Of a stretch of 64,000 nt of DNA, positions 25,309 through 35,102 are shown piece after piece. The notes beneath the pieces were generated by a model. It had not been told where the DNA came from, did not search any database, and was given only the letters and a program-made list of their open reading frames with translations. The stretch is from Sulfurimonas sp. (GTDB lineage: Bacteria; Campylobacterota; Campylobacteria; Campylobacterales; Sulfurimonadaceae): contig NZ_JALSKT010000080.1 of the NCBI RefSeq assembly GCF_026988655.1, positions 20,897 through 84,896 on the forward strand, given 5' to 3'. The first letter of the stretch is position 1. The number at the start of each line of letters is the position of its first letter. Made by a program: the position numbers and the translations under genes.

Positions 25309-28300
25309 TGAGTATAAAGAAACTGATACTTTAAAAATACCTCAAAGATACTACCGCCTATTCCATTGACGGATTGGGTGTAGCTTGTTCCAAATATAAG
25401 ATGATCTTGTGAATAGAGTTTGCCTCCATATCCTGCATTAAAGGCATAACTAAAATCATTAATATCACTGTTATAAAAAGTGCTTACTTCAAAGTAAGGA
25501 CGCCACACACGTGTATAAATCTCACTATTTTGCATTCCATAGGCAAAATCAACTCCGAGATTATAAAAATCATTTGGTAGTACATTGATGCCTGTTTGCT
25601 GTACCGTTTTGAGTAAACCTTTATCGCCTGAGTCTTCTTTGTACTTTGCAAAATCTCCAAAAAGGGAGAGTTTCATATCTGGGTATCCATTTCTTATCTG
25701 ATGCCCTAGGATGGCACGTCCATAGGTTCCCTCACCCAAAGCCTTTTCATCTTGAGAAGTATAACTGCTTTTCTCAAGGCTAAGCTCAAGTGAAGTGGAG
25801 TTGAAAATGATAGAGTCTAATCCTATTGTGAACTTATCTTTTTTACCGGCTATAAGAAGTGGTACAGACTCATCTGCTTTTGCATTTTTATAAAACCCAC
25901 CTTTGAGCGTGAAGTATTTGTCAAGTCTATATTTTCCAGAAATAGAATAAGCAAAATAAGAATCCATACTATTTGCATAGCCACCATAAAGCGTAATCTC
26001 ACCTTTGTTAAAGAGTCGTTTTGCTCCTAGGTTGAACTCTAAAGTGTCGTTAGGCACACGTAAAAGAATGTTGTTGTCAAGGTTTGAATTACGATAGTAA
26101 TGCAAGTCACTTAAAAAGTAAATACCATCATTTATGTACATAGAGTTGTTAATACTGATATATTTTCTCAGTAATGGATCTCTGTTGTAGTAGGACATTG
26201 TAACATCTGCTCTATCACTTCTTTGTTTTACGAGTCCAAGCATACCTATATAGGCATTTTGATTGTCAGAGTTTTTATCTAAAGAGTCGAAGTTAAGTGT
26301 TTGTGCTAAGGCTATTTGTCCATCATTTACTGCAGCAAAAGAGCCATCATCGAGTGGCACTGCGTTTAGATAAGAAAAAAGTAGGTTTTCTATCTGTGTA
26401 TGGTTTTGTTCTTGCATCGCATCTGCAAACTGTAGCCATATCTCTTTTGTTTTTGTATTTAGATATACCTTATGCATTTTATCTTTGGCATTTATTTTAT
26501 AAGCCCAAGCGTAGGCTATGCTGTCATAATGTACTTTTGTGAGGTAAGGTGTTGCTTCTTTAAGTTCTTGCTTGAAACTATCTGGAGCAAGTGTGTACAT
26601 TTTTGCTCTTAGGTAATTGTAGAGATATTTATCACTCTTGGTAACTTTTGGGTCACCCTCTGCTTCTTTTTTTAACTCTTTGATAATAGAATAAATTTCA
26701 CTCATAAAAGCATTGTGCTTATTTCGTGCTTGATAGATATCGGCTTGAAGAAATTTATACTCCATAGTGTGAATTACAGGATTTTCATACTCTTGTAGCA
26801 TTTGCATGTAGTATGAAGCGAGATTTACATTATGGACAGTGTAGTAGAGTGAAGCTAAGGGAAAGTAAAAACTTTGTGCAAGTGTTTCATTTGATGAAAG
26901 CATCGTAAGAGCTGCTTTTAGCTGGGTATATTTACCTTCTTTAAGATACAAGTCTATAGTATTAAACTGTATTTGCATATTGTCTGGTTCTAACTGCATT
27001 GCATGTTGCAAGGCATCATCTGCTAGCGTACTTTTGTTTTGCAGCCCATAGAGTTTTGCTTTTATGAGCCAATAATTTGCATCCTCTTTTAAAGTAGAGT
27101 TACTTTTATCTATCTGCTGGATTACTGCGTTTAGTTGACTTAGTTCATTATGCGCTAGTGCATTGTTAGCAAACATATAAAAGAGGTAGGAGGTGCCAAA
27201 TTTTTTATAAGCCATTAGCGCGGTTTGGTTGGCTAGTTTGTAGTTTGTATCTTTATTTACATAGATAACACGTTCATAGTCAACAAGTCTAGCATTTTGA
27301 CGTGCTATGAGTTTTTGAGAAACCTCAGACGCAGGTTTGTATTTTTGAAGATACCAGCCTAAATCACTGAGGAGTTGATACAATTTTTCATCATAATGCT
27401 TAGATATATCAACCTTCGTTAGCACTGCGTAGGCTTTTTGAATATTGCGTTTGAGATAGTAATAGTAAGAAATAAGTTTGACATTATCATAACTGTAGAG
27501 ATTTTTTAACTCTATGATATCTATGATAACGCTTGCTGATTCAAGATCACCCATATCCATATATATTTGTAGTTCACGTGTGAGATACTCTGGATTTTTT
27601 GGATGAAGAGTGTAGAGTTTGTGCAAAACATCTGCAGCTTTTTGTGGTTCCCCAATTTGAGAGTAGATAAAAGTCATCTTGTCAAGATTTTCTTTACTTG
27701 GATTTTTCATCGCTTCTTTTTCGACTAAACCTTGAATCTCTTCATATTGATAATCTTTAAGCCCATAATCTATAATCTCTTTGGCAAGCTTTGAGTCATT
27801 ACTTTGCATATACATATATTTCATATATTTTATTGCATCATTTCCTCTCCCGCTCCAGCGTGAAATCTCTGCCATTTTTTGATTCCAGTAGTAAGAGTTT
27901 GGATGTTTCTTGTAGCCTATGAGTGCAGTCTGATATGCGTGTTCAAGGTCATTGGAGTATAAAAATGCTTGTAACATAAGACGAAGTTCTTCATCGCTAC
28001 TTGTATACACTTTTACTAATTGATGTTTATTAAATCTATACCTCAGTGTTGTTGCAATATAAGCTTGTTTGTAGGATGCTTTGTACTTTGTAAGACTTTT
28101 TTTTGCCTCTTTGAAATTCTCTATACATTCACAGCGAACAGTTAAGATATCATTGATATTCATAACCATACATCTATCAGGATAAGAGTTTTTAGATAAG
28201 CGTTCCAGATTTTTTTCGTTTGCTACAGCACTTGCAAGTTGAATACTATAGCAGGTCTGCGCATCTTTTTTAGCTTGCAGACTCAATGCAAAAATCAGTA

Positions 28301-28319
28301 TAAGGAAAATGATACGCAT
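25302..28319 (-). CDS. pelB: PelB-like outer-membrane protein: TPR superhelix plus C-terminal beta-barrel
   Basis: PelB is the outer-membrane exit of the Pel polysaccharide. This 1005-residue protein has a signal peptide (residues 1-16, ALSLQA), a long tetratricopeptide region (about 60-620: repeated helix pairs such as KHPNSYYWNQKMAEISRWSG and EPDNMQIQFNTIDLYLKEGKY) and a C-terminal portion of alternating beta-strands ending IFEVFLKYQFLYTHK, typical of a barrel. P. aeruginosa PelB is a single, longer chain with an inner-membrane anchor; here that part seems to be the preceding gene. It is the last gene of the operon, 2 bases after the TPR gene. Confidence 0.85.
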   Translation of the reverse strand: MRIIFLILIFALSLQAKKDAQTCYSIQLASAVANEKNLERLSKNSYPDRCMVMNINDILTVRCECIENFKEAKKSLTKYKASYKQAYIATTLRYRFNKHQLVKVYTSSDEELRLMLQAFLYSNDLEHAYQTALIGYKKHPNSYYWNQKMAEISRWSGRGNDAIKYMKYMYMQSNDSKLAKEIIDYGLKDYQYEEIQGLVEKEAMKNPSKENLDKMTFIYSQIGEPQKAADVLHKLYTLHPKNPEYLTRELQIYMDMGDLESASVIIDIIELKNLYSYDNVKLISYYYYLKRNIQKAYAVLTKVDISKHYDEKLYQLLSDLGWYLQKYKPASEVSQKLIARQNARLVDYERVIYVNKDTNYKLANQTALMAYKKFGTSYLFYMFANNALAHNELSQLNAVIQQIDKSNSTLKEDANYWLIKAKLYGLQNKSTLADDALQHAMQLEPDNMQIQFNTIDLYLKEGKYTQLKAALTMLSSNETLAQSFYFPLASLYYTVHNVNLASYYMQMLQEYENPVIHTMEYKFLQADIYQARNKHNAFMSEIYSIIKELKKEAEGDPKVTKSDKYLYNYLRAKMYTLAPDSFKQELKEATPYLTKVHYDSIAYAWAYKINAKDKMHKVYLNTKTKEIWLQFADAMQEQNHTQIENLLFSYLNAVPLDDGSFAAVNDGQIALAQTLNFDSLDKNSDNQNAYIGMLGLVKQRSDRADVTMSYYNRDPLLRKYISINNSMYINDGIYFLSDLHYYRNSNLDNNILLRVPNDTLEFNLGAKRLFNKGEITLYGGYANSMDSYFAYSISGKYRLDKYFTLKGGFYKNAKADESVPLLIAGKKDKFTIGLDSIIFNSTSLELSLEKSSYTSQDEKALGEGTYGRAILGHQIRNGYPDMKLSLFGDFAKYKEDSGDKGLLKTVQQTGINVLPNDFYNLGVDFAYGMQNSEIYTRVWRPYFEVSTFYNSDINDFSYAFNAGYGGKLYSQDHLIFGTSYTQSVNGIGGSIFEVFLKYQFLYTHK

Positions 28320-28321
28320 AC

Positions 28322-29389
28322 TTACTCTCCTCTCTTTTTAGTTTTGAGTATTTTTCGAGAAAGCTGTTTGGCTTTTTGCAAATCATTTGCAGAGATGTAG
28401 AGCTTAAGTAGTGCTACTCTCGCACGTTTATCAAAGAAGAAATAGTTTTGATACTTATAGCCTAAGCGAGCAGCATCTTTTTGTTTGTTCCCTGAGAGAA
28501 GTGTAGCAATGGCTTTGAGCCAGAGTTCTCTTTGTTCATGTTTGGTCTGTGCTTTTTCAAAAAGAGTCATATAGATATTTGCAGCTTTTTTGTACTCTTT
28601 TTTAGCAAGATAAAACTCTGCAAGTTTTTCTCTCCAGTACAGAGAGCTTTGTGCTTTGTTTTGCATATAGGATTCAGCTTCATTATAAGAAGATGTTTGA
28701 AGAAGTACAAAATAGTGTTCATCTAAGTATTTTTTTGTCTGTTTTGTATCCAATGACTCTAGTTTCTCTAGGTACTCTATAGCTTCTTCATAATGTTTGA
28801 GTTTGTATGAGAGATAAAAGGCATTTTTGAGTACTTCAATACTGTTTGGTTTTTGTTCAAGTTGCTCTTTTGTTAAGATATAGGCAGATTCTGTAGCATT
28901 GAGTAAAAGGGCATCTTTGTAGTAAGGTTCACTGTTTTGTCTTGGGTAGTAATGCTTTGTAACGATAGTATGAAAGAGTGTCTGCATTTGAGCATAGAGT
29001 TCTTTCTCTTTCGTTTTGTTTCGTTTTTCTTTAAAATAGAAGTAGTCTTGTTTAGCTATTTTATAGCTTGTGAGATAGGCCTCTTTTTTTATATTAATAT
29101 CATGAGAATTTTTTAAGAGGGATAAGAGCCGAAAAGAGAGATCTCTTTTGTCTGCTTTGATGCTTTGTTTGGCAACTGCAAGCATAAGTGTTTCATTTGA
29201 AGGATCATTTTTAAGCATATTTTTTAGATACAGCATAGTGATATCATAGTTTGACTCTTCATTAAGAACCTCTTTGTAAAGAGAATCCTTTGGGTAAAGC
29301 ACGACAAGGATGATACTAAAGGCAAAAAAGCCAATAATTATCTCTTTATATGTTGCAACATACTTCTTTTTACGGTTTACATACGACAT
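28322..29389 (-). CDS. Membrane-anchored TPR protein, likely N-terminal half of a split PelB
   Basis: A 355-residue protein with a short cytoplasmic basic start, one membrane helix (about residues 15-35, EIIIGFFAFSIILVVLYP) and a periplasmic TPR region (SYKLKHYEEAIEYLEKLESLD, LAEFYLAKKEYKKAANIYMTLFEKA). The region just after the helix (YDITMLYLKNMLKNDPSNETL) resembles the PelB N-terminus as I remember it. It overlaps pelA by 20 bases and precedes the porin gene by 2 bases. It may bridge the inner membrane to PelA and the porin. A PelE-like scaffold is the alternative. Confidence 0.7.
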   Translation of the reverse strand: MSYVNRKKKYVATYKEIIIGFFAFSIILVVLYPKDSLYKEVLNEESNYDITMLYLKNMLKNDPSNETLMLAVAKQSIKADKRDLSFRLLSLLKNSHDINIKKEAYLTSYKIAKQDYFYFKEKRNKTKEKELYAQMQTLFHTIVTKHYYPRQNSEPYYKDALLLNATESAYILTKEQLEQKPNSIEVLKNAFYLSYKLKHYEEAIEYLEKLESLDTKQTKKYLDEHYFVLLQTSSYNEAESYMQNKAQSSLYWREKLAEFYLAKKEYKKAANIYMTLFEKAQTKHEQRELWLKAIATLLSGNKQKDAARLGYKYQNYFFFDKRARVALLKLYISANDLQKAKQLSRKILKTKKRGE

Positions 29390-32129
29390 TGAGTGTTGCT
29401 CCCGTTTTTGTTTTATATACTGCGTTTAAGATATTGTTTTTGTAGCTTATCTTGTCTGCTGGAGGATTTAGAGTGTATTGACACTCTTTTGTTAGATAGA
29501 CTTCAAGCTTGAGCGCTATATGACCTTCTAGTTTGAGACGAAGTGAATCTTTGCTTATTTCACTTGCTGTGATTTTCGCATTAGCACTACGCAAGTAGGC
29601 TCGTTTTTTTTCTTTGCCTCCTGCAAGTGAGAGTCTTGCCTGATAATCCGTTCCTAGATGGATATAATTGTGCCCTGTAACATTTTTAAATCCAATGATA
29701 TTCTTTGAACTTTTCAAACTTGGCTCACTTTGCATCTTTTCTAAACGCAGTGTTTTAAGGTCTTTCATCCCTGTAATAAGAAATGCATTATTTTCTTCTG
29801 CTAGAGAAACTGTGTAGTAGTCCATAACTTTTGGAATATACTCAGAAGTGAAAATTGGCATTACATCTTGCTTGAGTGCCCAATCATAAACATAATCCAG
29901 TGCTTTGAGGGAAGCTTTTTTTGAACCTGAATAAAGATGATAGTATATATCTATTGGTTTTAAACGTCTTGGACTTTCTGTTAGTTTAAATGTTTGTACT
30001 ACTTTTTTAAAGCCCCAAAATGGTCCTAGCCATTCATTTGTAAAGACATTTTCATTTTGTGTACCTGCATATATTTGATAATATTCACCACGTTCTAGTC
30101 CTAAAGGTGCAACATTAGAGAGCCAAGGATGTAAGTTCGAGATGTAGGTATTCCCACCATTGATATTTAAGATATTATGTTTGTAGCTAAAGTCAAGAAC
30201 TTTCTCGGTAGGTATACAATCACCACTCCAAAATACTGTTTGTGCTTTAGGTGTTTTGTCTTTTGGCAGATACTTTACATTGATTTCATCAATCATGCCT
30301 TTGAGTTCGTTATAAAGAGAAAAATGGTAGCCTTTTGGTTTAAGTCTATATTTTTCGTCTAAATTGCCATCTTTGATTTTATTCCAAAAGAATGGATGAG
30401 TAAAGGTATGTGTAGCGGGTTCAACATTTGGCAGTTTGTAGATTTTTTTGACAATCTTTTGCAGCTGTGGGGCTAACTCAGGGTAGAGTCCATTGTTATC
30501 TACTTCTGCACCAATGATAGAAACTGAGATAGGAAGTTTGTATTTTTGTAAAATATCTTTGTAGATCGTATCTCCGGAAAAGAGTTTTGGGTTCCACTCT
30601 GCTCTACTCATGATACCATCACCATCAACATGGCTAAAAAGAATTCTTTTGCCGTTCTCGGTGCTTGGATCTGCTACGGGTATTTTTTCTAAACGCAGTG
30701 CCTTTTTAAAAAATTCAAAAGGGTTGGTAACCCATAAGTTGTCTTCGCCAAATTCATAAATAAATGCATTTCCAATAGAAAAGCCACCCCATGGCATAAT
30801 AGCTGCTAGCGTAGCTTCTTGATTATTAGCATTTATAAGAGTACAAAGAGTTTCGCCCTTCGTAATGTGCAAAGAGAAATTATCGTTTATTTTGGGTACA
30901 TCAATTTCATAGCCAATCATCTTGTCAATAGCGATATGTTTTTGAGTAGTGATATTGTTTTGTTTTTCAAAAGAAATATATAAAGGACTTAATGTTTCTG
31001 TATTGTAAGGTAAAAAAAATGATGAAGCAAAAACAACTTTAATATTGTATTTTTGGAGATTTAGAATCCAGTTTATCAATGCTTGTGGTTTTTTGTAATC
31101 TTTTCCCAACCAAACGATAACACCACCATATTGTTGCATTTGATGCATACTAGGCAGGGGTTTTTTATCAACATTGTAAAGTTTTTGGATATATCCTTCA
31201 TACTCTAGTGCTAATGCTCCCATTTGATGTGCAGTCAGGTAAACTCTATCATGAACACTTTCATCAATAAGAGTGAGTATTTCTCTTTTTATAGGCGTTT
31301 TACTTGAATATCCATAAGTATTGAGATCTTTTGTCGCGACATAAGGGATGAAGCCTTTAGCTTGAAGTCTTTTAACTAAGGCCTTGGCTTGTGTCGGCAT
31401 AGATTCAAGCGGAAGATAATCAACACAAATTACGTTAAGATTATATGATTGAACTTTTTTTATTTGACTGTCCAACCATTGTCTGTCTGTATCGCTCACT
31501 TCTTGATAAGAGAGATTTTTCCCACCTATACCATGATAGTAAGATTCAAAGAGTACTGCGTTTACATCATCATGTACTTTGTCTATGATTTCAAAACCAC
31601 GGTTAATGATGAGTTTTGCATCAGGGTATTTTTGATGAAAGCTGTGAATGATATCAACAAGGGCTGCTTCATTTTTGCTTCTTTGTTTTTGTGTTTTTGC
31701 TATTAATTGGTAAGAATCAAGGGTATCAAAAAAGAAATTTTTAAACCCGCGTTTTCTTTGTGGTTCGATGATGTTTTCAAATAAAAATCTTTTGTATTCA
31801 GGGTTGCTAAGGTCTAAAAGTTTACCCTTCCATGCTTTGTTCTCTCCAATGATGAGCGACTTATTGAGATCTTGGTATTCATCTATCTCTTGATCTATCT
31901 CACCAATGCTTACATAGGCATACATTTTGTCTTTGTAGAGTTTAAAACCATGCGTATGGGTGTTGGTGTTTGATGGCTGTACAATGATATAGTCATGTAC
32001 TCCAACCATAGGATATGAGATGTTTTTTCCATAATAAATAACACTACTCTTGTCGCTCAAAGATGCAAAAGCACTTGTGTAGATAAGCAATACTAAAAGG
32101 AGGAGTTTATTGCAGCATAAAAGTTTCAT
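29370..32129 (-). CDS. pelA: Pel polysaccharide hydrolase/deacetylase PelA
   Basis: PelA trims and deacetylates the Pel polymer in the periplasm. The 919-residue protein has a signal peptide (1-22), a GH114-type glycoside hydrolase domain (about 27-270; FFFDTLDSY at 132-140 and Glu195 in VLFESYY, the likely catalytic acid), a middle domain (about 290-480), and a polysaccharide deacetylase domain. In the last, Asp502 (SHVDGDG), His574 and His578 (THTFTH) have the same 72- and 76-residue spacing as the metal-binding triad known in P. aeruginosa PelA. It overlaps pelG by 23 bases and holds four AAACGCAG motifs. Confidence 0.92.
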   Translation of the reverse strand: MKLLCCNKLLLLVLLIYTSAFASLSDKSSVIYYGKNISYPMVGVHDYIIVQPSNTNTHTHGFKLYKDKMYAYVSIGEIDQEIDEYQDLNKSLIIGENKAWKGKLLDLSNPEYKRFLFENIIEPQRKRGFKNFFFDTLDSYQLIAKTQKQRSKNEAALVDIIHSFHQKYPDAKLIINRGFEIIDKVHDDVNAVLFESYYHGIGGKNLSYQEVSDTDRQWLDSQIKKVQSYNLNVICVDYLPLESMPTQAKALVKRLQAKGFIPYVATKDLNTYGYSSKTPIKREILTLIDESVHDRVYLTAHQMGALALEYEGYIQKLYNVDKKPLPSMHQMQQYGGVIVWLGKDYKKPQALINWILNLQKYNIKVVFASSFFLPYNTETLSPLYISFEKQNNITTQKHIAIDKMIGYEIDVPKINDNFSLHITKGETLCTLINANNQEATLAAIMPWGGFSIGNAFIYEFGEDNLWVTNPFEFFKKALRLEKIPVADPSTENGKRILFSHVDGDGIMSRAEWNPKLFSGDTIYKDILQKYKLPISVSIIGAEVDNNGLYPELAPQLQKIVKKIYKLPNVEPATHTFTHPFFWNKIKDGNLDEKYRLKPKGYHFSLYNELKGMIDEINVKYLPKDKTPKAQTVFWSGDCIPTEKVLDFSYKHNILNINGGNTYISNLHPWLSNVAPLGLERGEYYQIYAGTQNENVFTNEWLGPFWGFKKVVQTFKLTESPRRLKPIDIYYHLYSGSKKASLKALDYVYDWALKQDVMPIFTSEYIPKVMDYYTVSLAEENNAFLITGMKDLKTLRLEKMQSEPSLKSSKNIIGFKNVTGHNYIHLGTDYQARLSLAGGKEKKRAYLRSANAKITASEISKDSLRLKLEGHIALKLEVYLTKECQYTLNPPADKISYKNNILNAVYKTKTGATLNVVCKP

Positions 32130-33480
32130 AATTTAACCTATCCATTTCTTTTCTTATTATTATGATGCTTGCTGTGAAGACAAGCAAGAGTGATACTGTG
32201 TAGCCATATCCAAACATTGCAGGACCCATATCGATGGAGGCAAAGGTTAAGCCTGTATTGAGCAGAAAAAAACTAATACAAAGCCACATAGCAACTTTTT
32301 TTCTATCTAAATAGTAGAGTATTGCTAAAACTGACATAAAGGCAAGTTGTAGCATTGCCCCGATTGTTAAAATGTACAATAATCCTAAATAAAGTTGAGG
32401 AATATGTAAGAGTTTAAAGAGATGAGGCACCGTTATAAAGAGGATGATATCTACAACTACTTGAACGATGATGATTTCATGTATAGCATGTCTGATAACA
32501 TTGATCATATCATCTCTATAGTTGCTGATAGTTTTAAGTGTTCCACCATTTCTTACTGCATTGTAGTAGAGGTCATACTTCTCGGCAAAATCAGCTTCAA
32601 GTCTATAGAAGAAGATTGCCATCCCTGGTATGATAGAGAGATAGGCTAAAAAGATAGGCATATCATAAACAAGTGAAGCATGGAGTTTTCCTATAACGGC
32701 ATAACCAGTCGCAGGGTGATACCAGAAGATAAATTTATCTACCCAAGCCCCAAGATTGTAGGTAAGCCCTGCAATCGCTAGAGTCCAATAAAAGTTTTTT
32801 GCAAGAAAAAAATCAACTTTAAAAAATATATTGGAATTGTAACTTTTAATAATAAGTGTCATGAGAATGAGAAGTAAAAAAGCATTTCCAGTAAAAAAGA
32901 TATAGATGAGTTTTTCTATGGTATCTCCAGCATAGATAGAGACAAAAACGATGAGTGCATAGGAGATAAAATAAGCCCATACAACAGCATTATAGTACTT
33001 TAAACTTGCAGCTAAAATACTTGAAATCCATACAGCACATAAAACTAAAAAGGTAACTATCACACCTATGATAAACGCAGCACTCTGTCCATCAAACATC
33101 CAAATATAAAAAGGGGTGATAAAAGGAAGACCAAGAACCCAAGCGAGGATAATTGCGCCAAAAAAGGCTGGAAGAACTTCATCTTCTTTGTGTTTGAAAA
33201 TTAAGTCAGCAACATAACGTGTAAAAGGGAGTTGCACTATTCCTGTAATGATTAAACTTGAAGCAAGGGCAATAGCATAGGTGATAACAACTTGAAAACG
33301 GTAAACGTCACTATTTGCAGCATAATTTGCAAGGTTTATAAAACCGACAAGTAGGATAGCAATGATGGAAATAACCCATGGACCAGAACTCAAAATCGCA
33401 GAGTAACCATAGACTTTAGCAAGTGAAAGGAGTCTATCTTCTTTGAGTATTTTTCTTAGCTCAAACCCAATACCAGCCAT
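32107..33480 (-). CDS. pelG: Pel polysaccharide inner-membrane transporter PelG
   Basis: PelG is the 12-helix flippase-like protein that moves Pel across the inner membrane with PelF, PelD and PelE. The N-terminus MAGIGFELRKIL followed by YGYSAILSSGPWVISI is the diagnostic PelG start. The 457-residue length and twelve hydrophobic stretches fit. Its ATG overlaps the pelF stop by one base (TAATG). Residues WIYWF-type loops and a long cytoplasmic loop around residue 300 (EADFAEKYDLYYNAVRNGGT) are present. Confidence 0.95.
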   Translation of the reverse strand: MAGIGFELRKILKEDRLLSLAKVYGYSAILSSGPWVISIIAILLVGFINLANYAANSDVYRFQVVITYAIALASSLIITGIVQLPFTRYVADLIFKHKEDEVLPAFFGAIILAWVLGLPFITPFYIWMFDGQSAAFIIGVIVTFLVLCAVWISSILAASLKYYNAVVWAYFISYALIVFVSIYAGDTIEKLIYIFFTGNAFLLLILMTLIIKSYNSNIFFKVDFFLAKNFYWTLAIAGLTYNLGAWVDKFIFWYHPATGYAVIGKLHASLVYDMPIFLAYLSIIPGMAIFFYRLEADFAEKYDLYYNAVRNGGTLKTISNYRDDMINVIRHAIHEIIIVQVVVDIILFITVPHLFKLLHIPQLYLGLLYILTIGAMLQLAFMSVLAILYYLDRKKVAMWLCISFFLLNTGLTFASIDMGPAMFGYGYTVSLLLVFTASIIIIRKEMDRLNYETFMLQ

Positions 33481-35102
33481 TACTCTCTCCTCTCATTAAG
33501 CTCATCCCAGCTAATGTTAAGAGCTTCATTATAGAGTTTTTTGTACTCTTGTAAAAACATCTCTTGTTTGTAGTATTTTTCAACACGTTTGAGTCCTACT
33601 TCTTGCGCTTTTTTCCATTGGCCATTTTCAAAATCGAGAAATTTTATATACTCTTTTGCTAGGGCACTTGGGTTAGCGATACCTGTTATGGAGCCTGCCT
33701 TACCAAGTTTTTTATCATCGTCGTTGATTCCCCCTTCAATGAGGTCTCGACAGCTTCCAACATCCGTTGCAACACAAGGGACACCTGCTGCAAAACCTTC
33801 GAGTATAACAAGTGGCATTCCTTCACTGATAGATGTCAAAGTTTGGAGTGCTGATTTTGGTAATATCTCTTTGATATTACTATGTCCGAAAAATTTAATC
33901 TTATCAGGAGAGTTTTGTATCTCTTTAAAAGTGAGATTAGTTTTGTTCCCTTCAAATCGTTGCAACCCACCTTTAAGGTCTAAAGCAAGTGCCATTTGTT
34001 GACACTCGTCTACGTATTCTCTATCTTCATCTACAGCACCAACAACCCAACCTTGAATATCTGGAATGCTTTGCGAAGCAATTTTAATTGCACGAATAAA
34101 AGTCTTGATATCTTTAATAGGAACAACGCGTCCAATAAGTGTAATAATCGGCTGAGGTGGATCTTGTCTATACTGTATTGTTTGCATCAAACCATCAACA
34201 TCTACCCCATTTGGAATGATTTTTGTTCTATTTTTTGGAGCACCTAAGGAAATTTGTATCTGTTGTGCTCCTGAGTAAAGTGATAAAATATGGTTAGAAC
34301 GATGATAACAAAAAATTCCTATTTTATCAAAAAAACTAACCCACATTTTTTTGATGTAATTGTATTCTTCAGGTTGTTGTAATAAGCTAGGCTTTTTAAA
34401 CTCTATCCAATCGGCACTAAGCATATCTATCTTACGTTCTCGTGTATAGATTCCATGTTCTGTAAGAAAGAAAGGACGTTTATTTGTGTATGAAGCAAGC
34501 GCTCCTAAAAACCCTGCATACCCAGTTGATGGAGCATGGTATATTTTTGTTTTTGGGAGTTCTTTGACAATTTTAGCTAAAGACCAGATGGGCTTATGAA
34601 TATTTCTCAGTGTCCAAAAATAATCTACAAAAGGAATATCTGGACAGTTTTTATTATAGGTCTGGGTTAAAAACTCCCAAGCTCTCTCAGAGTGTAAAAA
34701 ATCATTAAAAGTGACATCTTTTAAATAAAAGTCAATGTTTTGTAGTATCTCGGGTATTTCACCTTTTTGGCTCTTAAAGGATTTATAAAGTTCCCTGATA
34801 GCTTCAAAGCCTTTTTCACTTCCTTTGATACTTTTTGGTTTTATTGTATCTACTTGTGTGTCATTAAAAAGGTAATGAACTTCTAGGTGTTTTAAATTTT
34901 TTGGAAATTCATAACTAATTTCCATAGGTTGCCCATCGAGTAAAGGTGTTGCTCCTGTGAAGCAAACCCCAAAAGAGTACTCTGGGAGTCCTTTCATAAG
35001 TTGTAGTATCCAGCTGGAGACACCACCTTTGACATAAGGGTAGGTTCCTTCTGAGAAAAGCATGATGTCAACGCTATCACTTTTTGGGAAATTTTCACTC
35101 AT
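33480..35102 (-). CDS. pelF: Pel glycosyltransferase PelF (GT4)
   Basis: PelF is the cytoplasmic synthase that uses UDP-sugars, a retaining GT4 enzyme. The start VDIMLFSEGTYPYVKGGVSSWILQLM matches the PelF N-terminus; later come FFLTEHGIYTRERKIDML, IIPNGVDVDGL, ITLIGRVVPIKDIKTFIRA and SISEGMPLVILEGFAAGVPCVATDVGS with the conserved Glu pair of GT4. The ATG at 35102 makes an ATGA overlap with pelE and gives the family's N-terminal length; an ATG at 35117 is also open. Confidence 0.93.
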   Translation of the reverse strand: MSENFPKSDSVDIMLFSEGTYPYVKGGVSSWILQLMKGLPEYSFGVCFTGATPLLDGQPMEISYEFPKNLKHLEVHYLFNDTQVDTIKPKSIKGSEKGFEAIRELYKSFKSQKGEIPEILQNIDFYLKDVTFNDFLHSERAWEFLTQTYNKNCPDIPFVDYFWTLRNIHKPIWSLAKIVKELPKTKIYHAPSTGYAGFLGALASYTNKRPFFLTEHGIYTRERKIDMLSADWIEFKKPSLLQQPEEYNYIKKMWVSFFDKIGIFCYHRSNHILSLYSGAQQIQISLGAPKNRTKIIPNGVDVDGLMQTIQYRQDPPQPIITLIGRVVPIKDIKTFIRAIKIASQSIPDIQGWVVGAVDEDREYVDECQQMALALDLKGGLQRFEGNKTNLTFKEIQNSPDKIKFFGHSNIKEILPKSALQTLTSISEGMPLVILEGFAAGVPCVATDVGSCRDLIEGGINDDDKKLGKAGSITGIANPSALAKEYIKFLDFENGQWKKAQEVGLKRVEKYYKQEMFLQEYKKLYNEALNISWDELNERRE

